Assembly: GCA_036971615.1 (NCBI GenBank)
Contig: JAYKKR010000004.1
Location: 2,170,001-2,234,000, forward strand
Direction: 5' to 3'
Length of the DNA stretch: 64,000 bases
From: Amyloporia xantha
Taxonomy: Eukaryota > Basidiomycota > Agaricomycetes > Polyporales > Adustoporiaceae
Part shown: one piece after another, positions 39,331-53,600 of the stretch
Layout of the letters: each line of letters starts with the position of its first letter
How positions within the stretch are numbered: the first letter of the stretch is position 1
Translations under genes and position numbers: made by a program
Notes under the pieces: model-generated
What the model saw: only the letters and a program-made list of their open reading frames with translations
Database searches by the model: none
Told to the model about the DNA's origin: nothing

Positions 39331-42300
39331 CCCTCACGCTCCGTCAGACGCAGCTGCAGTGCGCCAATGAGAGTGCCCGCGGCGCGCACATGGGATTCAC
39401 TCTGGACGTCTCGCGCGGAGACGCTGTGGACGCGACGTCGTCTGCTGCATCGTCACGTACATAGCATATAATCTACATGTAGAGCAAGAATATATCTGTT
39501 TGTTGCTAGTCAGCTGGGGATGCTTGGATGTGTAAGCAGAGTTCGAGCTTACCACGGCAGATGCGCTCGTGCTTAGGCGAGAGATTGTCTCCGCTGGACG
39601 TGCTGACTGGGCAATGCTGACTCGCAAATCCTGAGTGTCCATTGTGCGTCCGTCCAGTCTCGTCCAAATTGATCCATCACGAACATCTGTCTGTCCATAG
39701 GGATAGACGATGGGCGGACGACGACGCGGCATAGCGTCTTGCACTCAGGCTACCGTCAGCACGACTAGAGATCGCAGAGCGCGGCAGGTGTTCGCGAGCA
39801 ATAAACTGCCGTTAGCGTTCGTCGGGCATGCGAAAAAGATGCGCAATGACACGTACCGTACGAGACGACGAGTGACGACGCTGTTCGACGATACATCCCC
39901 TCCTCGTGAGCTAATACAAACCATCGTCGACGGACTCCTCACTCCATGCGGGGATATGCGAGTCTGGAAGCTATAATCACCGGACTTGTGCATTAGATGA
40001 TTTCCACCCGATTAGGACGAGAGGGGCTACGTACGAGCAAGGACGGCAGGTCTTGATCAGCACACCACGTAGGTAGCCGATGTACATGACTGAATACGGG
40101 TGCTGTGGTGAGCGCTCGGACTCGCTGCGACATTCCAGGAGATTGGGAAGAATCGTATGTGAAGAACGACTGACCGTTGTGTTGCCCTGCACGGCAAATC
40201 CGGCGTCCGGCGTGCATGCGTCAACGGTGAGCCAAAGTGCTCATCAGCAACAACAGAACGGAACGGGAACTCACCGTGATGACAGCGTGCAGGTGAAGGG
40301 AGGGACGTCGTGCGCACGGCAAGGGCAGAGGATGTGCTCCTACGGACGGTGAGTACACGAGGAGGAAGGAGAGGGAACAGTCGAACGTACCAAATAGACG
40401 GGGGGGACGTATCGCGCGGCATTCAGTCCTCGACCACGCAGAGCGCAATGGCACGGACGTCAGTCTGAGAACACGCGCAGGGACGAGAAAAAGCATCAGT
40501 TGGGGGCGATGGCGGATGTCAGAAGAAGGGGATGCGAGAGAAGAAAGGCGCTTGAGGGGGCGCGAAAGAGGGACAAGCAGGGAGACGATCGAGTGGGGCG
40601 AGCGAGATCTGCGTTGAGAGAAGAGACGGACGGACATCGTCATAGAGACTGGCCGGTGGGCGCAGTCTTGAGTATCTGATCCTCAATGGACTGTCAGTGG
40701 ACGCTTGAGCGCGCATCAACGAAGATCGAACGTACAGGCTCACCTGTGTGTGTCTGCATGACCCCGCCATTGCCAGAATCTGCAGGGCGCACGCTCGCCC
40801 TCATCCCGGCTCCTCGTACCCAGTACCCTATCCCCAATCTCCTGCATGCTACCTCCAGGACTCAGTCTCGGCCCTGCCCTCCCTTCTCAAGCACGCTGTG
40901 GACGGCACAATACAGACAGCAGACAGGATTGACCGACGAATGATGAAAGTCCCGACGGACTAGACCTTGCCTGGTGACGCGGCGGTGAATGGCAGAGAGG
41001 GGTAGGGAGCAGGTCCATGGAGCGAACGCGGGGGACGGGCACTGACGTGTCGGCCTTGTTCTGGGAGATAGGGGAGGAGATATGGACGATCGGTGCTCAG
41101 CACTGAGCTCCGAGAGTTGAGCGTTAGTTGTCGGGGGAAGGGGGGATGGACGCTGGTGAGCGCTGCACGAGGCTGGGGCTGAGCGGAGTAAGATGTGTCA
41201 TTGAGAGGGGTGCGCTGGGTAATGGGAACAAGATGGGAGCCGGAGACAGGTGAGATCAGTGACGAGACTCATGCTACACACCACTGGTAGTCGTCTGGTG
41301 CCCCCTCTTTCGTGTGCTGAGTCTGTTAGCTCATGTAGCCGGCTGAGAGTGCGGTGCTGCAGCACTATAGGCGTGATTTGACGTGTTCGGACGGGTGAGT
41401 GATGTTGCTAGTGGAGCGGATGAGAGAGAAGAAGGGCGGACAGACATTCGCAGGAATATTCTGCTCGACTCATGCTCCTCTAGTAGCCCTCAGTCGAGTG
41501 TGGACCGCGGGGGCTGTGACGGTACGCGTGTTCGGATGCCAGTGTATTCCTGTAGGTCCTGCACTCCTGCGTCAAAAGCAGACCGGCAGCGCTTCAGAGG
41601 GAGGTGTCAAAAGGGACACGGACGGAGGAAAGTCAGCACTGGACGGCAGGCAGGAGGGAGTGCACTGGACATACCTCGGTGTCCAGTGCAGCGACTGCTC
41701 TAACGAGGGACATTGGACTGGAAGAGTGCAGCAGATGGAGCAGAGAGCAGAAGCCAGTAGAGAGCAAGCGAACGAGTGTCTGCGACCTCAGATGGGCGTC
41801 TCTGCCCACCGATCGCGCGCCTAATACCGTCTGAATCATCTGACTACCGACTGATTCCACAGTTAGGTTAGGTTAGGATAGCGCACCCTATAACCTTCAC
41901 CGCCAGGGGAATGCATGGCAAAAGTCCGAAACACTGGACTTAGCTAATCGGGCTCTTACTTAGTGCCATAAAGTAAGTATTTATGTATCTGCTAACCGTC
42001 TGTTTGAACCTCTCTATTTCCTACAGATCGTGTACATTAGGTGACAGGGACTGGGCGCGCCGTCTGAGTCTTCGACACTCGACGGTTTCACTTGAACAGT
42101 ATGTCAGAATGAATGCCCCGACTCTGTACCCTTTCAGCCTACCTCGCCGTTGTCGAGCCCGAGACTATTACCCAGCGCAGAACGGCTCTAATGGTAAGCT
42201 CTTCGTGTTTGGACTAATTCGTACGATATCCCAAGCTTACTCGCATCTTCCTTGTCTCGTCCGGTCTGCAGCCCGATGCCACCCTGACCTCCTCGATGGT

Positions 42301-44065
42301 GCGCTCTACCCCGCCCGCGATGGCCAGCCTGGGCTTCCCACAGCGCCGGATGAATCCAGCAGCATGGGTTTCCGTGTCCGGGCGAACGTGTGCTGCTCGC
42401 CAACCGCCTGTGACTGCAGACCGGTCATTCCCCAGCGCGCAGGTGCAGACTCGGACGAGCGCATTAAGCACTCAGCCCGGGACGATATCTCCCCGTCTGC
42501 ACGATTATGCTGTAGCTGATCCGCACCCCCCAGCTTCTCCCACTAGTTGACTTCAGAATTTGGGTATTCTACAGCGGCAACGTGGTAAGCACGTCCACAT
42601 CTTTGGTCATTCGTGTATCAGCCGACTCGTGCCAGCCGATTAGTTCTGGAGACCGGTCAGTCTCCGCGCTCAACACTTGATGCGGACTACATAGGTGTGT
42701 TGTATGATGTAGCAGTATGTCCCGTAGTTCACACCCTACCAAGCCCGCACTAACATCTGCATAAACAGGTATATTCATAAGCTACTTTAAGGTACTGTCT
42801 CGGGACGAACCACGTCCGTGACACGAACACTTCCCAGCGTGCGCCAGACGCTCAGCCCTCCGTTGATCATGTTCACGAGCGAACGACGGGATGGGGTGAT
42901 GCTGGCAGGACGAGGTCGCCTCTCGTCCTTCACCCACTGCGCACGGTTAAAGTGATGCAATGGCAGTGTGCTCGACACTTGAGACCGATTTGATCGTCTG
43001 ATTCATCCATAAGCAGACTGACCGAACGCTCTTGGCCTGTAGCTGGCTATACAGTACTTCTGATTGCTTCATCTTGTGAGGCATCGCTGATCCAGTTGTA
43101 TATCTCAGTGCATTATGCCCGTCATTCGAATCTATTTGCTTGTTCGCTTGATTCAAACACCCCAAGGCCCCGGGTGACAATCGTTTGAGCCGGTATCTCT
43201 AGGGTATGTTTACACTAAGTCCACAAAACATGGCACAGCAGATGACAGCGCGCTGAAGACTCGGCTTCCTGCATCCACCCTTCTGTGTTCATAAGCGGAT
43301 GTTGGGACGGCAGTGTGATGCTGCCACTGTATCGTGCCTCGATCAAAAACTGACCATTCGGTTCCTGAACGTGCCACAGCGTGCAGCACGTTCGGCCGTG
43401 GCTAGCACGCTGCTTCTCCGTGTGTCCCATTATCTGCAGCTGACACATAGGCCTTCTGCCGACCCTTCTCCGCCAATGGGGTTGTACTCCAATGCCTGTA
43501 CGGAAATACGCACACTGCGCTCGACGTCCGTAAGCATCCCGTTGCTTCGCTTCATTCGATCACGAACCAACCGGACAGTCTAACTTGTAGATACTGACCG
43601 TTTGTTCTGTTGTACGGCGTCCCACTTATCTCAATGCACGCTATTGCAATGTGTAAGTGAGTTCAGTCGGCTGTCTGCAGGGGCTGGACTGACAGTAACG
43701 TAAATAGGTGTGTTTCATAATTGTACTTTACATGGACGAAACGAAGTAGAGAAGATGCAGGGCGCCGGACAGCCGATCCCTCGCACCTTCTAGAGCTCAT
43801 ATGTAGATAGCGAACCGGCACTGAACTCACCGTCAAAGCATGCACGACACGTCGATGAAGTATACATACGATGAGTCAAAGCGTACCTCATAGTGATTCG
43901 GCGCAGGGATAGCCCACCCTCGCTTTTTGCGCATGCAATGCGCGGAACGCTACGGATGGCAGAGGGAACAGAACGATGAATGGCGCTTCCCCAATAGACT
44001 AGCCTGAGGCTTTGGTGAACGGCCAAGAGGGGAGTAAAGAGCGGCCATAACCTGCACACACGTCC
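39331..44065. other. Long gene-free stretch
   Basis: Many short frames occur on both strands, none with conserved blocks. CpG-rich GGACG/CGTCC motifs recur. Apart from a GTTAGGTTAGG stretch near 41864, no simple structure stands out. Confidence 0.4.
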
Positions 44066-44069
44066 ACCA

Positions 44070-45370
44070 GACAAAATTGCCCTGCGATCGCAAAACAACT
44101 GACCATCTGTTGTTCCTTAAGCTGCTTCGCGATATCACGGGGGCCGCTTCCTGAAACTTCGATCTAGGTCTTGGAAAAAATGGCACACGCAGTGCTTATG
44201 AAGGCGATATAGATGAGGGTGTGAATAGGGTCCAAGAGTGCAGCTTCAACGTGTGCGGGGGGGACATACAGTACGCGATGCCAGAAATGGCAGACAGCTG
44301 AAGCGAGTCTCCCAAAGGCTGGCAACGAACAAACCTATCAAATAATGCCGAAGAGATGGCTGGAGACTTCTCACCTCCCATACACCAAGCAACTTGACGA
44401 GGAAGTTGCTCGGGAAACGCAAAAACAGCATTTGCAAAATCATTAACACGTTTGACGTCAACGCAGACTCAAGCATGATTGACATATTCGAGGTGTAGAA
44501 CAGCTTGACGGGGTACGACCCGCGCTGGCCCCGGAACCTGTTTGACTTTACGGGGATCTCGATGCGGAAACCCTGCAGGTAGATGACCGCAGCAAAAACG
44601 ACGACCATAGCGATCAAATTCATAGCATTCGAGAGACGGTCGCGCCAGAAGGCCTCGCGCAGCGCACGGCCTTTATCGTTCCACGTAAACGGGAGATGGA
44701 AGAGAGAGAGACGACGGCACCCTCGAAATCCGGTCCACGACCGGTGTTGACGGTGGTGGGGAGAAGGCCTTCCAGACAATGGACTTGCGGATGTTCGTGG
44801 CGATGAAGAGCGATATACCAGAGCCGAGACCATCCCTTCTGAAGGAGTTCGTCGAGCAGGATCACGATCAGGGAGGCATAGATGAGCTGATTGATCAGAA
44901 GGAGGCAGACACCAGCACCAATATCGCGAGGTTGACCGTAAAGACCAGTGAGGACATAGACCGTAGCTTGACCGAGAGAAATGATGAGAGCGAACACTAG
45001 AAAGTCACGTCAGTGCTGAATGTCTGCGACGCGCCGGAATAGACCACAGGTATACACCGGCGGTCTCATTTAGAATGATACACGCAAGAACAAACTAACT
45101 CTCCAGGAACATCCAGAACGTCAAGGGTGCAAGAGGAATGAACACTCACACTTTTGTGCCCCGCTGAACAATGCCCGATCTTCCTTCAACGAAAAGTCGA
45201 CCTCGATAAGCTTGGTGCCGGCCAACAGCCACAAAGCCATTCCACAGGAGTGTGTAGTCTCCCACTGGGAGACATCTGTCTGTTTCCGGGTGATCGGAGA
45301 GTACGAGTCCATGGTCATATGGATCCTCGGATGCGGATAGACGTTATAAACCATCTCGAGGAGACAGAAA
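44070..45370 (-). pseudogene. SEC61 alpha translocon subunit pseudogene
   Basis: Blocks run down the minus strand in correct order: LAGTKLIEVDFSLKEDRALF and SGAQK (about 45170-45235), an intron, LFALIISLGQATVYVLTGLY (44940-45000) and [10 protein letters not shown]. Then come [90 protein letters not shown]-like RFPSNFLVKLLGVW, an intron, and GIAYCMSPPHTLK. SEC61 alpha forms the ER protein-conducting channel. At least three frame changes interrupt the central region, another follows MSPPHTLK, and the conserved FSKTWIEVSG reads FSKT-stop-IEVSG near 44165. The extreme N- and C-terminal parts are missing. Introns remain, so it is a genomic duplicate. Confidence 0.92.
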
Positions 45371-46434
45371 GAGAGATGGGGCGGACTGGATAAACCACGC
45401 CCCCGTCTTTCTGTATTCAGACTCTCTGCCGTTGCTGATAGCGCCAACGCCGCCCAGCACGCACTCTACTAGTAGCGATCTGCCGAGCGTGACATTGCTA
45501 ATTTGTGTATTGTAGTACTTATCAATGTCGGTGCTGCGCTCCAGGTCTCACTAGCCTTGCTTCAAGTGAAGGCCGTAGGACGGATGGGCAAGACACCAAT
45601 GACCGTGCTGCACGGCTGGGGATGTGCGCAGTGACGTAGGGAGTGAAGGGCGAGAGAGGCGAGTCCGCCCGTTAGCACTGATTCGCCAATATGGATGCAA
45701 GGCATCCGAACGGGGGATAGGAGGGTGGGACAGGGGAGACTGCCTGACTGAGCGTGCCAGTGCCAGACGAGAGAGGGAAGGGTGCAGAGCGGGCTGCATG
45801 TTCTTGTAACAGCTGAGCACAAACGCCCCACCGTGGTGTCGAAGTCTGACCGGACGGGGGGCCGTTGATCCCGACGCAAAGCGGTCCAGACGACAGACCG
45901 GCGAAGAGGTGGTGGAGGGTTCACGCTTCGGTGGCAGAACGGCCAGCCCTAGCTGACGCTGCTGACAGCCCGAGCATCGACCCCAGTACCCACCTGTGAG
46001 ACGAGATAGACGGTCCCATCGACCGGCAGGGCGTGTAGATACCAGCCTGGGGATGCAGTCCCGAGTCCCTAGTCCTCAGCGAACGGGAAGCGGACGCTCG
46101 AATGTGCATCAACGAAAGACTACTAGTGGTGAGGGTAGAAAAGCGAGCGAGAGGACATTGAGTGGGAGCGAATCTTTCACCTCAGCCATTGGGTGGCATT
46201 GGGGCGGACTCTCGACGCCTTTGTCTTCATGACTATGGAAGCCCGCAGATCAGCGAAGTCTTCAAGACTATGGAAGCTCACAGATCGGCGAAGCATCAAT
46301 TGTCCGCGTGTACGCGTTCAGTCACGCTCATGTGAATTCCACGTGCTGGTCAGTTCAAAGTAGTACGGGACAGTACTGATACGTGTAATTCAAACCTGCA
46401 TCCTTATTTTTGGTACATATAGCCTACGATATCA
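45371..46434. other. Intergenic, no gene recognised
   Basis: Short overlapping frames only. The last 300 bases are the 5' flank of the WOPR gene; a tandem AGACTATGGAAGC motif occurs twice near 46230-46275. Confidence 0.5.
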
Positions 46435-47652
46435 ATGTCATCGCAAAGGGCATATAAGAGCATTCCCCATTTAGCATCAACTCAAGGTTCTCTCAATGCC
46501 TGGGATGTCCCTACGACACAGGACTGTCTCATCCGTGCCTGGGTCCCTACCACGCTGGATGCTCTCATCATATTTGAGGGCATGTGCACCGGTCAGATCC
46601 CGCGGATCGCTCAACGACTGGACGAAGAACAATTCCGAACTATTATTGGCTCTGGAGCTGTAGTTGCTTTTATACAGGAAGAGTCGCAGATTCAGCGATG
46701 GACAGACACGATTACCTGGTCAAGGGCTAGGACGGTTGGCAATTTCATCGTGAGATTGTTTCTTCTAATTTCTCGTAAATGCTGGACTGCCTTGACGCAT
46801 AAATTTTTAGCTATATCGAGAGAAGGAAAAGCGCCTGCCAGATGTAAGCTCTACTCGCCTGCCGCTATGCAAGGAGAAAAGACCAGTTCCATCGAACCGT
46901 CGGACACGTACGCGGGCTAGTGAACTGGATGTGTGCTTGTACGGTTCACTAAAAACAGGGAAAGACTTCAAGCATGACGGGCTCATGAAACGTGTAGGTT
47001 GTGATTTTGCTCTCATTGATATGATGTGTGACCTACAGGTGTCAGACGATATCTTTAGTTGTCAAGGGCCTGCATTATAGGATAATTTCATACTATCGGC
47101 CAGCTGATGTTTTGTCGGGTGCCTTGCGGACACCATTCACCATGCAGAATCTCCGTCAACTGCATTTCAGCGAAGACATCTACGTGGCCAGTCAATCCAT
47201 GCTGAAGCCACCTCAATGGCGTATTGATGCCTCTGGTATCAAATATTATCTGTATGTGCCCACGGAGTGCTTTAAATAAGACTAATACCTTCTTGCCAGA
47301 CGCGAACACGAGAGCATACGTTTGACATACCATGACATCCATGAGCAGTCTGATGAAATGTTATCGGACGCAGTTCAATCTCTCGAGCCAGTGTTGCCAC
47401 AGGAACAGCAGGATCTATCTGATGTGCAGGTAAATGGTCATTTATTAGTCTTCGATGCAGATGACCATTTACGGTATACAGCATGTCACAGGCCCTCTTA
47501 TACCAGATCCTACTGCCTTCATTGATCCTTTGGCAGCAGCGCTCCCTCTCTCGTTATCGTCACTTATGATGGCTAGTCGTATGTTCGATGGGCCTTCTGA
47601 AACATTTCCTGCTCTCTTTGATACTTTTGAGGATGAGGTACTCCGTTGGTAG
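46435..47652 (+). CDS. Gti1/Pac2 (WOPR-domain) transcription factor
   Basis: Exons 46435-46749, 46811-46993, 47046-47251, 47300-47429 and 47482-47652 join with consistent phases and give 334 aa. The WOPR domain spans the first two thirds. WOPR box A holds DALIIFEGMCTGQIPRIAQR, GSGAVVAFIQEESQIQRWTD and WSRARTVGNFI. After an intron comes LYREKEKRLPD. Box B, after a variable linker, reads KTGKDFKHDGLMKRTISLVV then HYRIISYYRPADVLSG and LRTP. Relatives (Wor1, Ryp1, Pac2) are DNA-binding switches of morphology and development in fungi. The exon 3 acceptor was chosen at GTGTCAG because it alone rejoins KR to TISLVV. The C-terminus is uncertain. Instead of reading to TAG 47652, GTACTC...GATTAG (about 47638-47679) could be spliced out, giving 41 further codons ending ATT-ACC-TAA. 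Confidence 0.9.
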
Positions 47653-50600
47653 GAGGTAGCAGCATTTGCTGATTAGGAGTTGAATTTGATGTTGGCGCAG
47701 CGTAGACTTAGTTTGATTTCACAATCTCTCCAGATGAATAATAATGACGATGCAAAAACTGCATACAATTGCACGGTCAACCTGGCAATAACCTAAGGGG
47801 AGGCACAGAGACTGAACAGGACGATGATGACAATGAAAATGACAGCTAGAAACCACTCTGCGAGGTCTTTCTGGTTGCAGAAATCAACCATCATCACGTA
47901 GAAGTCGACTGCGGGACCAGCTACGAACAACGAGCAGAAGTCGGTCGTTAAGCCTGATATCTCTTTCGACACCTGCAGATCACAGCTGTGGCTCTCCATG
48001 CTACTACGTCCAAGGTACCCCATAAATTCCCAGTAAGCTTCGAGAGTTTCAAGCTCTACTTGATAAGATCTGCCCTCAGTAGACATGCGGACGCAGAGAA
48101 TTGGCTAAAATTGGGAAGACTCAGCGCGGAAGACATGCGTGACGCCTTGAGGAATCTAACGTCGGTACGTCATGTGGATCGATACATTTCATTTCTATTG
48201 ATGTCTATGTCTAATCAAACGTTCATGCGGGCAACCACGTCCAAATCGAATCGCCGTTCCCGCCCTGCAACCTTCCTATGCTCCTCCTCGAGCTCTGTCC
48301 ATTGAACATCGAGCATGGGGCGTTTGGCGTGAACAGATGCGCACTGCTGCCCTCGCTGCACCAGCGCGACTCGTTCACACTATCCTCACACCGCCGGACA
48401 TATCGTCCCTTTCTGTGCACAGCCGACGATAGGAACGACATGAGAACACAGCTCTGCCCTGGCGCACTGTTAAGAACCAGGGTAGTACTAGTACCTAAGC
48501 TCGTATACCGGTAACGGATAGGATAATAAAAATACTTAGACTGTATGCTTGAGTCCTAATGGCTAGTTAGGAGTGGAATGCCGGTATACCAAGTAAGAAG
48601 TATAAGACCGAAGGGTCTTACGTTAGAGATTGGCGTGAGCCTAAGAGTATCGCTCAAGACCGAAGGTCGTTAGGTTAAGACCGACTTAGAGAGATACCGC
48701 TTATGTTCACGCAGAGATAAGGTTTTTGTTAGAGGGAGTGCTCGGACGCACAGATCACGTGATTTAGGCGCCCATACGTCGTACATAGCTGTGGTCTCTG
48801 CCTGTATCTATCCTTAATCCGTGCTATGAGTAGCCTTCGGTTTAGGTGTCGGTGTATGTGTCGGGTTAGCTGTTTTGGCGCCTACTCTCCCTCCTGAGTT
48901 CCTAGGAGTATATCTGCTCTCTGAGCACCCCTTTGCGTCTGTGTTTCCTCTATTCGCGACAGTTTTAAAGGTAGAACTTCCTAAACAAAGATGACTCAAA
49001 TCCTTCGCAAGTATTGTTGCCAGACCAAGGGCTTTAGGTAGCGCGAAGCAATACCGAAGACCGCTACTTAGCGCGAAGCTATAAGTAGTTTGTCAAGTCT
49101 GGGATAGATCTCTTTACCAGCGCGTAGCTATGGTAAGATCTACAATGATATGTGAAGGAGACAAGGTCTCGTTGTGCTAAGAGCTCAGAGGTAAAATAGA
49201 TTGCTGGAAACCGAAGACCGTCGGTCTTCTTAAATACAAGTGAGAAATGCTAGAACCTTCTAAACACGCGTAGTCCGTACTTCTACAATACACTGCCCAA
49301 TACCTGTGCACCTATTGTTCTCTACGCACCGCCTGGAATACTCATTGAGACCGCGCTGCTATCCTCGTGTGGCGGAGTGGCGCACCTCGGGCATTCATCG
49401 GTCTTGCCTCGGTCTTCCTCGATCCATAACGTGAGATCGGTCCGCTCTCCGTAGGTCGGATCGTGCTACCGGTCCTCGAGGTGTTTCACTGTCACGAGTT
49501 GACATCGAGCGTTTCTTCCTTTCTATATACAGACGATTTTCTCCTTTTACTCATCGTTATTTTCCCCTCTTATTCGAACGGCCATTCTACTGTACACATC
49601 GCAAGCTCCTTGTTCACGGACTTAGACGCGTCGACCATTACAGGTCACCTGTTCCCTTCCCACGGACTCCGTCCCGCCTTCCCTTTACGGACGTTTACTT
49701 AAGCACGGTGCCGGCCGACCTCAGGCCCCGCCGGGCTCTGCTCACGACATCACTTATGACTCATAGCCTGCTTACTCAGGCTGCACACAGACCACCTGCG
49801 CACGGACCATGTAGATAGCCTGCCCTGAACTCTTGTAGTATATAAGTAGTACGCCTCTGCCTGGGGACTTCAGTTTCGACCTCTTGTCCCTAGGTAAGCC
49901 AAGCTTGCCTGTACCTACTTACCTTTACTTACGTTTATTTATCTTGTCCCTAGCCTTAGACTTGAGCATAGCTCGTCATCGCTTCGATAAGACCTAGTCG
50001 AACGCCCTCGGCCGTTTAGGTTTGTTCTTCCCCTGTCGCTTGACTCTAAGTCGCGACATTAGGTCGAAACTCCCCATCGCCGCCGGCGTTCACACTTTCC
50101 AAAATCCCTTTCTATAGGTTGGGTGGTGCGCACCTTTACTATACTTCGATTACCGTTACGATACAAAGTCGGGAACTCGGTGCTCGTGTCGCCATCCCCC
50201 GCACGTAGACACATCGCCACCTCGTAGTGGAACGAGCTTTCAGAGACTGCACTTCAGTGGGCGTCTCTTGTTGGGTTGACCAACGCGTGGTCTAGATTCC
50301 TGCAGCGAAATAATCAAAGGCTGTACTGGGTCCCACGTGAATTGCGAACCACTCGGGGTTCTCTCGGGCGCCGTAGCTACGTAGTCAAACGGTCCTCTTT
50401 ACGTACGCGCACCTCCCCTTCCTCCATCCATCGTGGCAGAAGAACTCCACTGTCACGGACTCGTTCACGCCTTCGACACCCAGGACCAAACCGACTGCTA
50501 CTTCGAGGAAAACAACTGGTTCGATTGTCCCCGACAACCGTGTCCCAATCGAACCCCGCGCTCCGTTACCGAGCCTTCCCCGAATAATCGATTTGTTCCT

Positions 50601-53600
50601 ATCCGGCGTGTCCAACATCCCGCAGGACCAAGGAGCGAGCACGCTTCACTCTCCCGTCACACCACCCCTGTTCCCTCTCGACCCGCCACCCCTGGCTCAT
50701 CTATTCCTCGACCTGGCGGCAGCGTTAGCCGCAGCCAAAGTCAAGAAGGAGGAGTCTCCCATCTCCCTACTCCCCCTGTCTCGCGAGCGAATCCACCTGC
50801 GGGAACCCAAAGAGGAGTCGCGCAGTCCGAGTCTACGCAGCCGACAGTCCCTGTCGTATCTCAACCCGTCACCTCCGCCTCTTCATCGGCACCGCGTGGC
50901 CGTCAGACCACCCGTCCTACCCCGCGTCACACGACCGCTTCACAGCAACAACCACCGCCTCCGCCCTCGCAGCAAACTACGACCTCCCCCGCGACGGTAA
51001 TGGCTGTAGACAAAGGCATTGCGAAGCTTCTCCTTCCCCAACGCTACGATGGCGAGAGCGTTGTGGAATGTAAACGGTACCTCGCCCAACTCTCGGAGTA
51101 TCTCGACTACAATACGGACCTAGCTTCCGTCAAGCTACAGGTCCAGGTCGCGATCAGTCTTCTCGACGGAAAAGCCCGCGAATGGGGCACTCCTTTCCTG
51201 GCGGACCACACCATACAGTCACTATAGCCTACTCTATAGGGAGAGATATGGGTGAAATTTTTATTACTTAGTAAGGAGAGCGGACGTCGGCCGACGCCAT
51301 CGCTATAGCCTGCAGTGCAGGGTCGGCCGAGAGGGTATAATATAGCCTGTAGATACGGCGCGGCCGAGTGCGCCATATTTCCGTAGTATATTCTCGCCTT
51401 CAAGTAGCGTCGGCCGAGAGGGTATAATATAGCCTGTAGATACGGCGCGGCCGAGTGCGCCATATTTCTGTGGTATATTCTCGCCTGCAAGTAGTGTCGG
51501 CCGAGAGGGTATAATATAGCCTTTAGACACGGCGCGGCCGAGTGCGCCATATTTCCGTGGTATATTATCGCCTTCAAGTAGTGTCGGCCGAGAGGGTATA
51601 ATATAGCCTGTAGACATGGCGCGGCCGAGTGCGCCATATTTCCGTGGTATATTATCGCCTTCCAGTAGCGTCGGCCGAGGGCTATAATATAGCCTTTAGA
51701 CACGGCGCGGCCGAGTGCGCCATATTTCCGTGGTATATTATCGCCTTCAAGTAGCGTCGGCCGATGGTGGATGCAGTGGTATTCATATCGCGCATCATGG
51801 CGCGCCGCGCTTATGGGCCTGGTATGCCCACTGGGATGGTATTTTCATGGCGCGGTATCGGCGCCGCCAGGTCATGTGTTCGCGTATATTGGTAAAGCAA
51901 CTCAATATTCTGTGACTACATTTTGTCCTTGATGCCAACGACATCGGAGTATATACTGTATAACGAATTATATCTCGCCATTCCACATCATGGCTTCAAC
52001 CCCAGTGGTCCCGTCCTGCGGTGGCTTGGCTGTGAGCAAGGATTTGATGGGCTGGTGCAGCTTCAAGATTGCGTTGGCGACGTCGATGTCCTCTTCTATA
52101 CGTCGTAACCTCTCGCTCAGGGATTGCGCTTGAAGGAACATCAAGTTTTCTTCGCTTCCGCGAGGAAAACCTTCTATTGTTTTCTTTAGCGAATGGCAAA
52201 TTGCGAGCGCAGTGTCATACCGAATTTAATCTCGATGGCGTTCATGGCGCTATTGGGGGAGTGGCCTCTGCCATCATCAAAGTATGGATTCTCCAATTCT
52301 TTGCATATTTAAGTATGGTGAAAGGGTGAATTTCGCTGTACTTACTTGAGTCAATGATGTCCTCGTCGTGATCCAGAATGGGAGCGAGGGCGAAGGTACG
52401 AGGGAGATCCTGGCCACGGTCTCTGAGCCGCTGACGGTGTGCCTCCAAGTCCTGGAGTGGTATCAGCATGACGATGAAGGCGATGGAGGGCTTTCACTTA
52501 CCAGAGGACCGCGGGGTATGTTGTGCTCGTCCAACACCTCATTTATAATGTCAAGGTACTGTCTATGAGTATTCAAACACAAAGGCAAGAGAAAGCGAGG
52601 CAAAATACCTGGCGATTGAGTTGGATGAGGCGCTCATCCGCCATGTCAACATCGCCATCTTGGCTATGCGCAAGGTCGTGATCAAGTGCGCCGTCCATCC
52701 CGCCGTCCACGCCGCCGTCCACGCCGCCATCCACGACGCCATCCATAGGCGCGCCTCTATCTTCAATAGTAGAGGAATGGAGTGTCAGTAGGAAATAGGT
52801 TTAAAAACATGAGTGTGGACATACCTGGGGATGGAGTGGCCGGGAGATCCAGCTGATCGCGGAGCTGGAGGACTGGAGACAGCGATGGCGACAAGTCGAG
52901 GTGTGCACGATGAGGGACAGGCGACTCGAAGGTAGGCTGGGCGCTGTGCACTCGCTCTGGAGATGCCTCCAGGTCAAGCTGTGGACGGTGCAACGGGGTG
53001 TTTACCTGCGATGGCGAAAGGTCCAGGGCGGATCTAAAAGGTGAGGTCTGCATTCGCGATGGCGAGGTGAAATCCAACGGTTGTCTTGATAGCGAGGTAT
53101 TCGGCGGTGAGGGCGAAATGTTGAGCGATGGACGGAAGAGATCTATATCTTGGGAAGATGCCGACTGCATTGTGGGCCTACGTAGTTGAGGGGACGTTAA
53201 TTGGGGAAGACGAGGTCCACACGTCTTTTTGAAGTAGGCGCGGACGGCGGTGGCGGCATATCGAGAGGAGTGCTACGTTGTGCAGATCCCCCTGAACGTT
53301 GGCAAGGTCAGGCGTTGGCGACATAGCAAAGCGAAAGTTGAGCGGCGGCGGGGATGGCGATGGCGATGCGGACAAATCGCCAAGCGTACGCGCTGGTGGC
53401 AGAGTGCGTGAAGGCGAAGGCGAAGGCGAAGACACCACATCCAGAATTGGGCGAGAAACATCCCCTCTGATGGGCGAGGAGTCGAAGTCCAGAGTTGGGC
53501 GAGGGACATCCTCTGATGGGCGAGGACTCGAAGTCCAGGGTAGGGCGAGGGGCATCACCTCTGATGGGCGAGGAGTCGAAGTCTAGTATTTGGCGGGCTG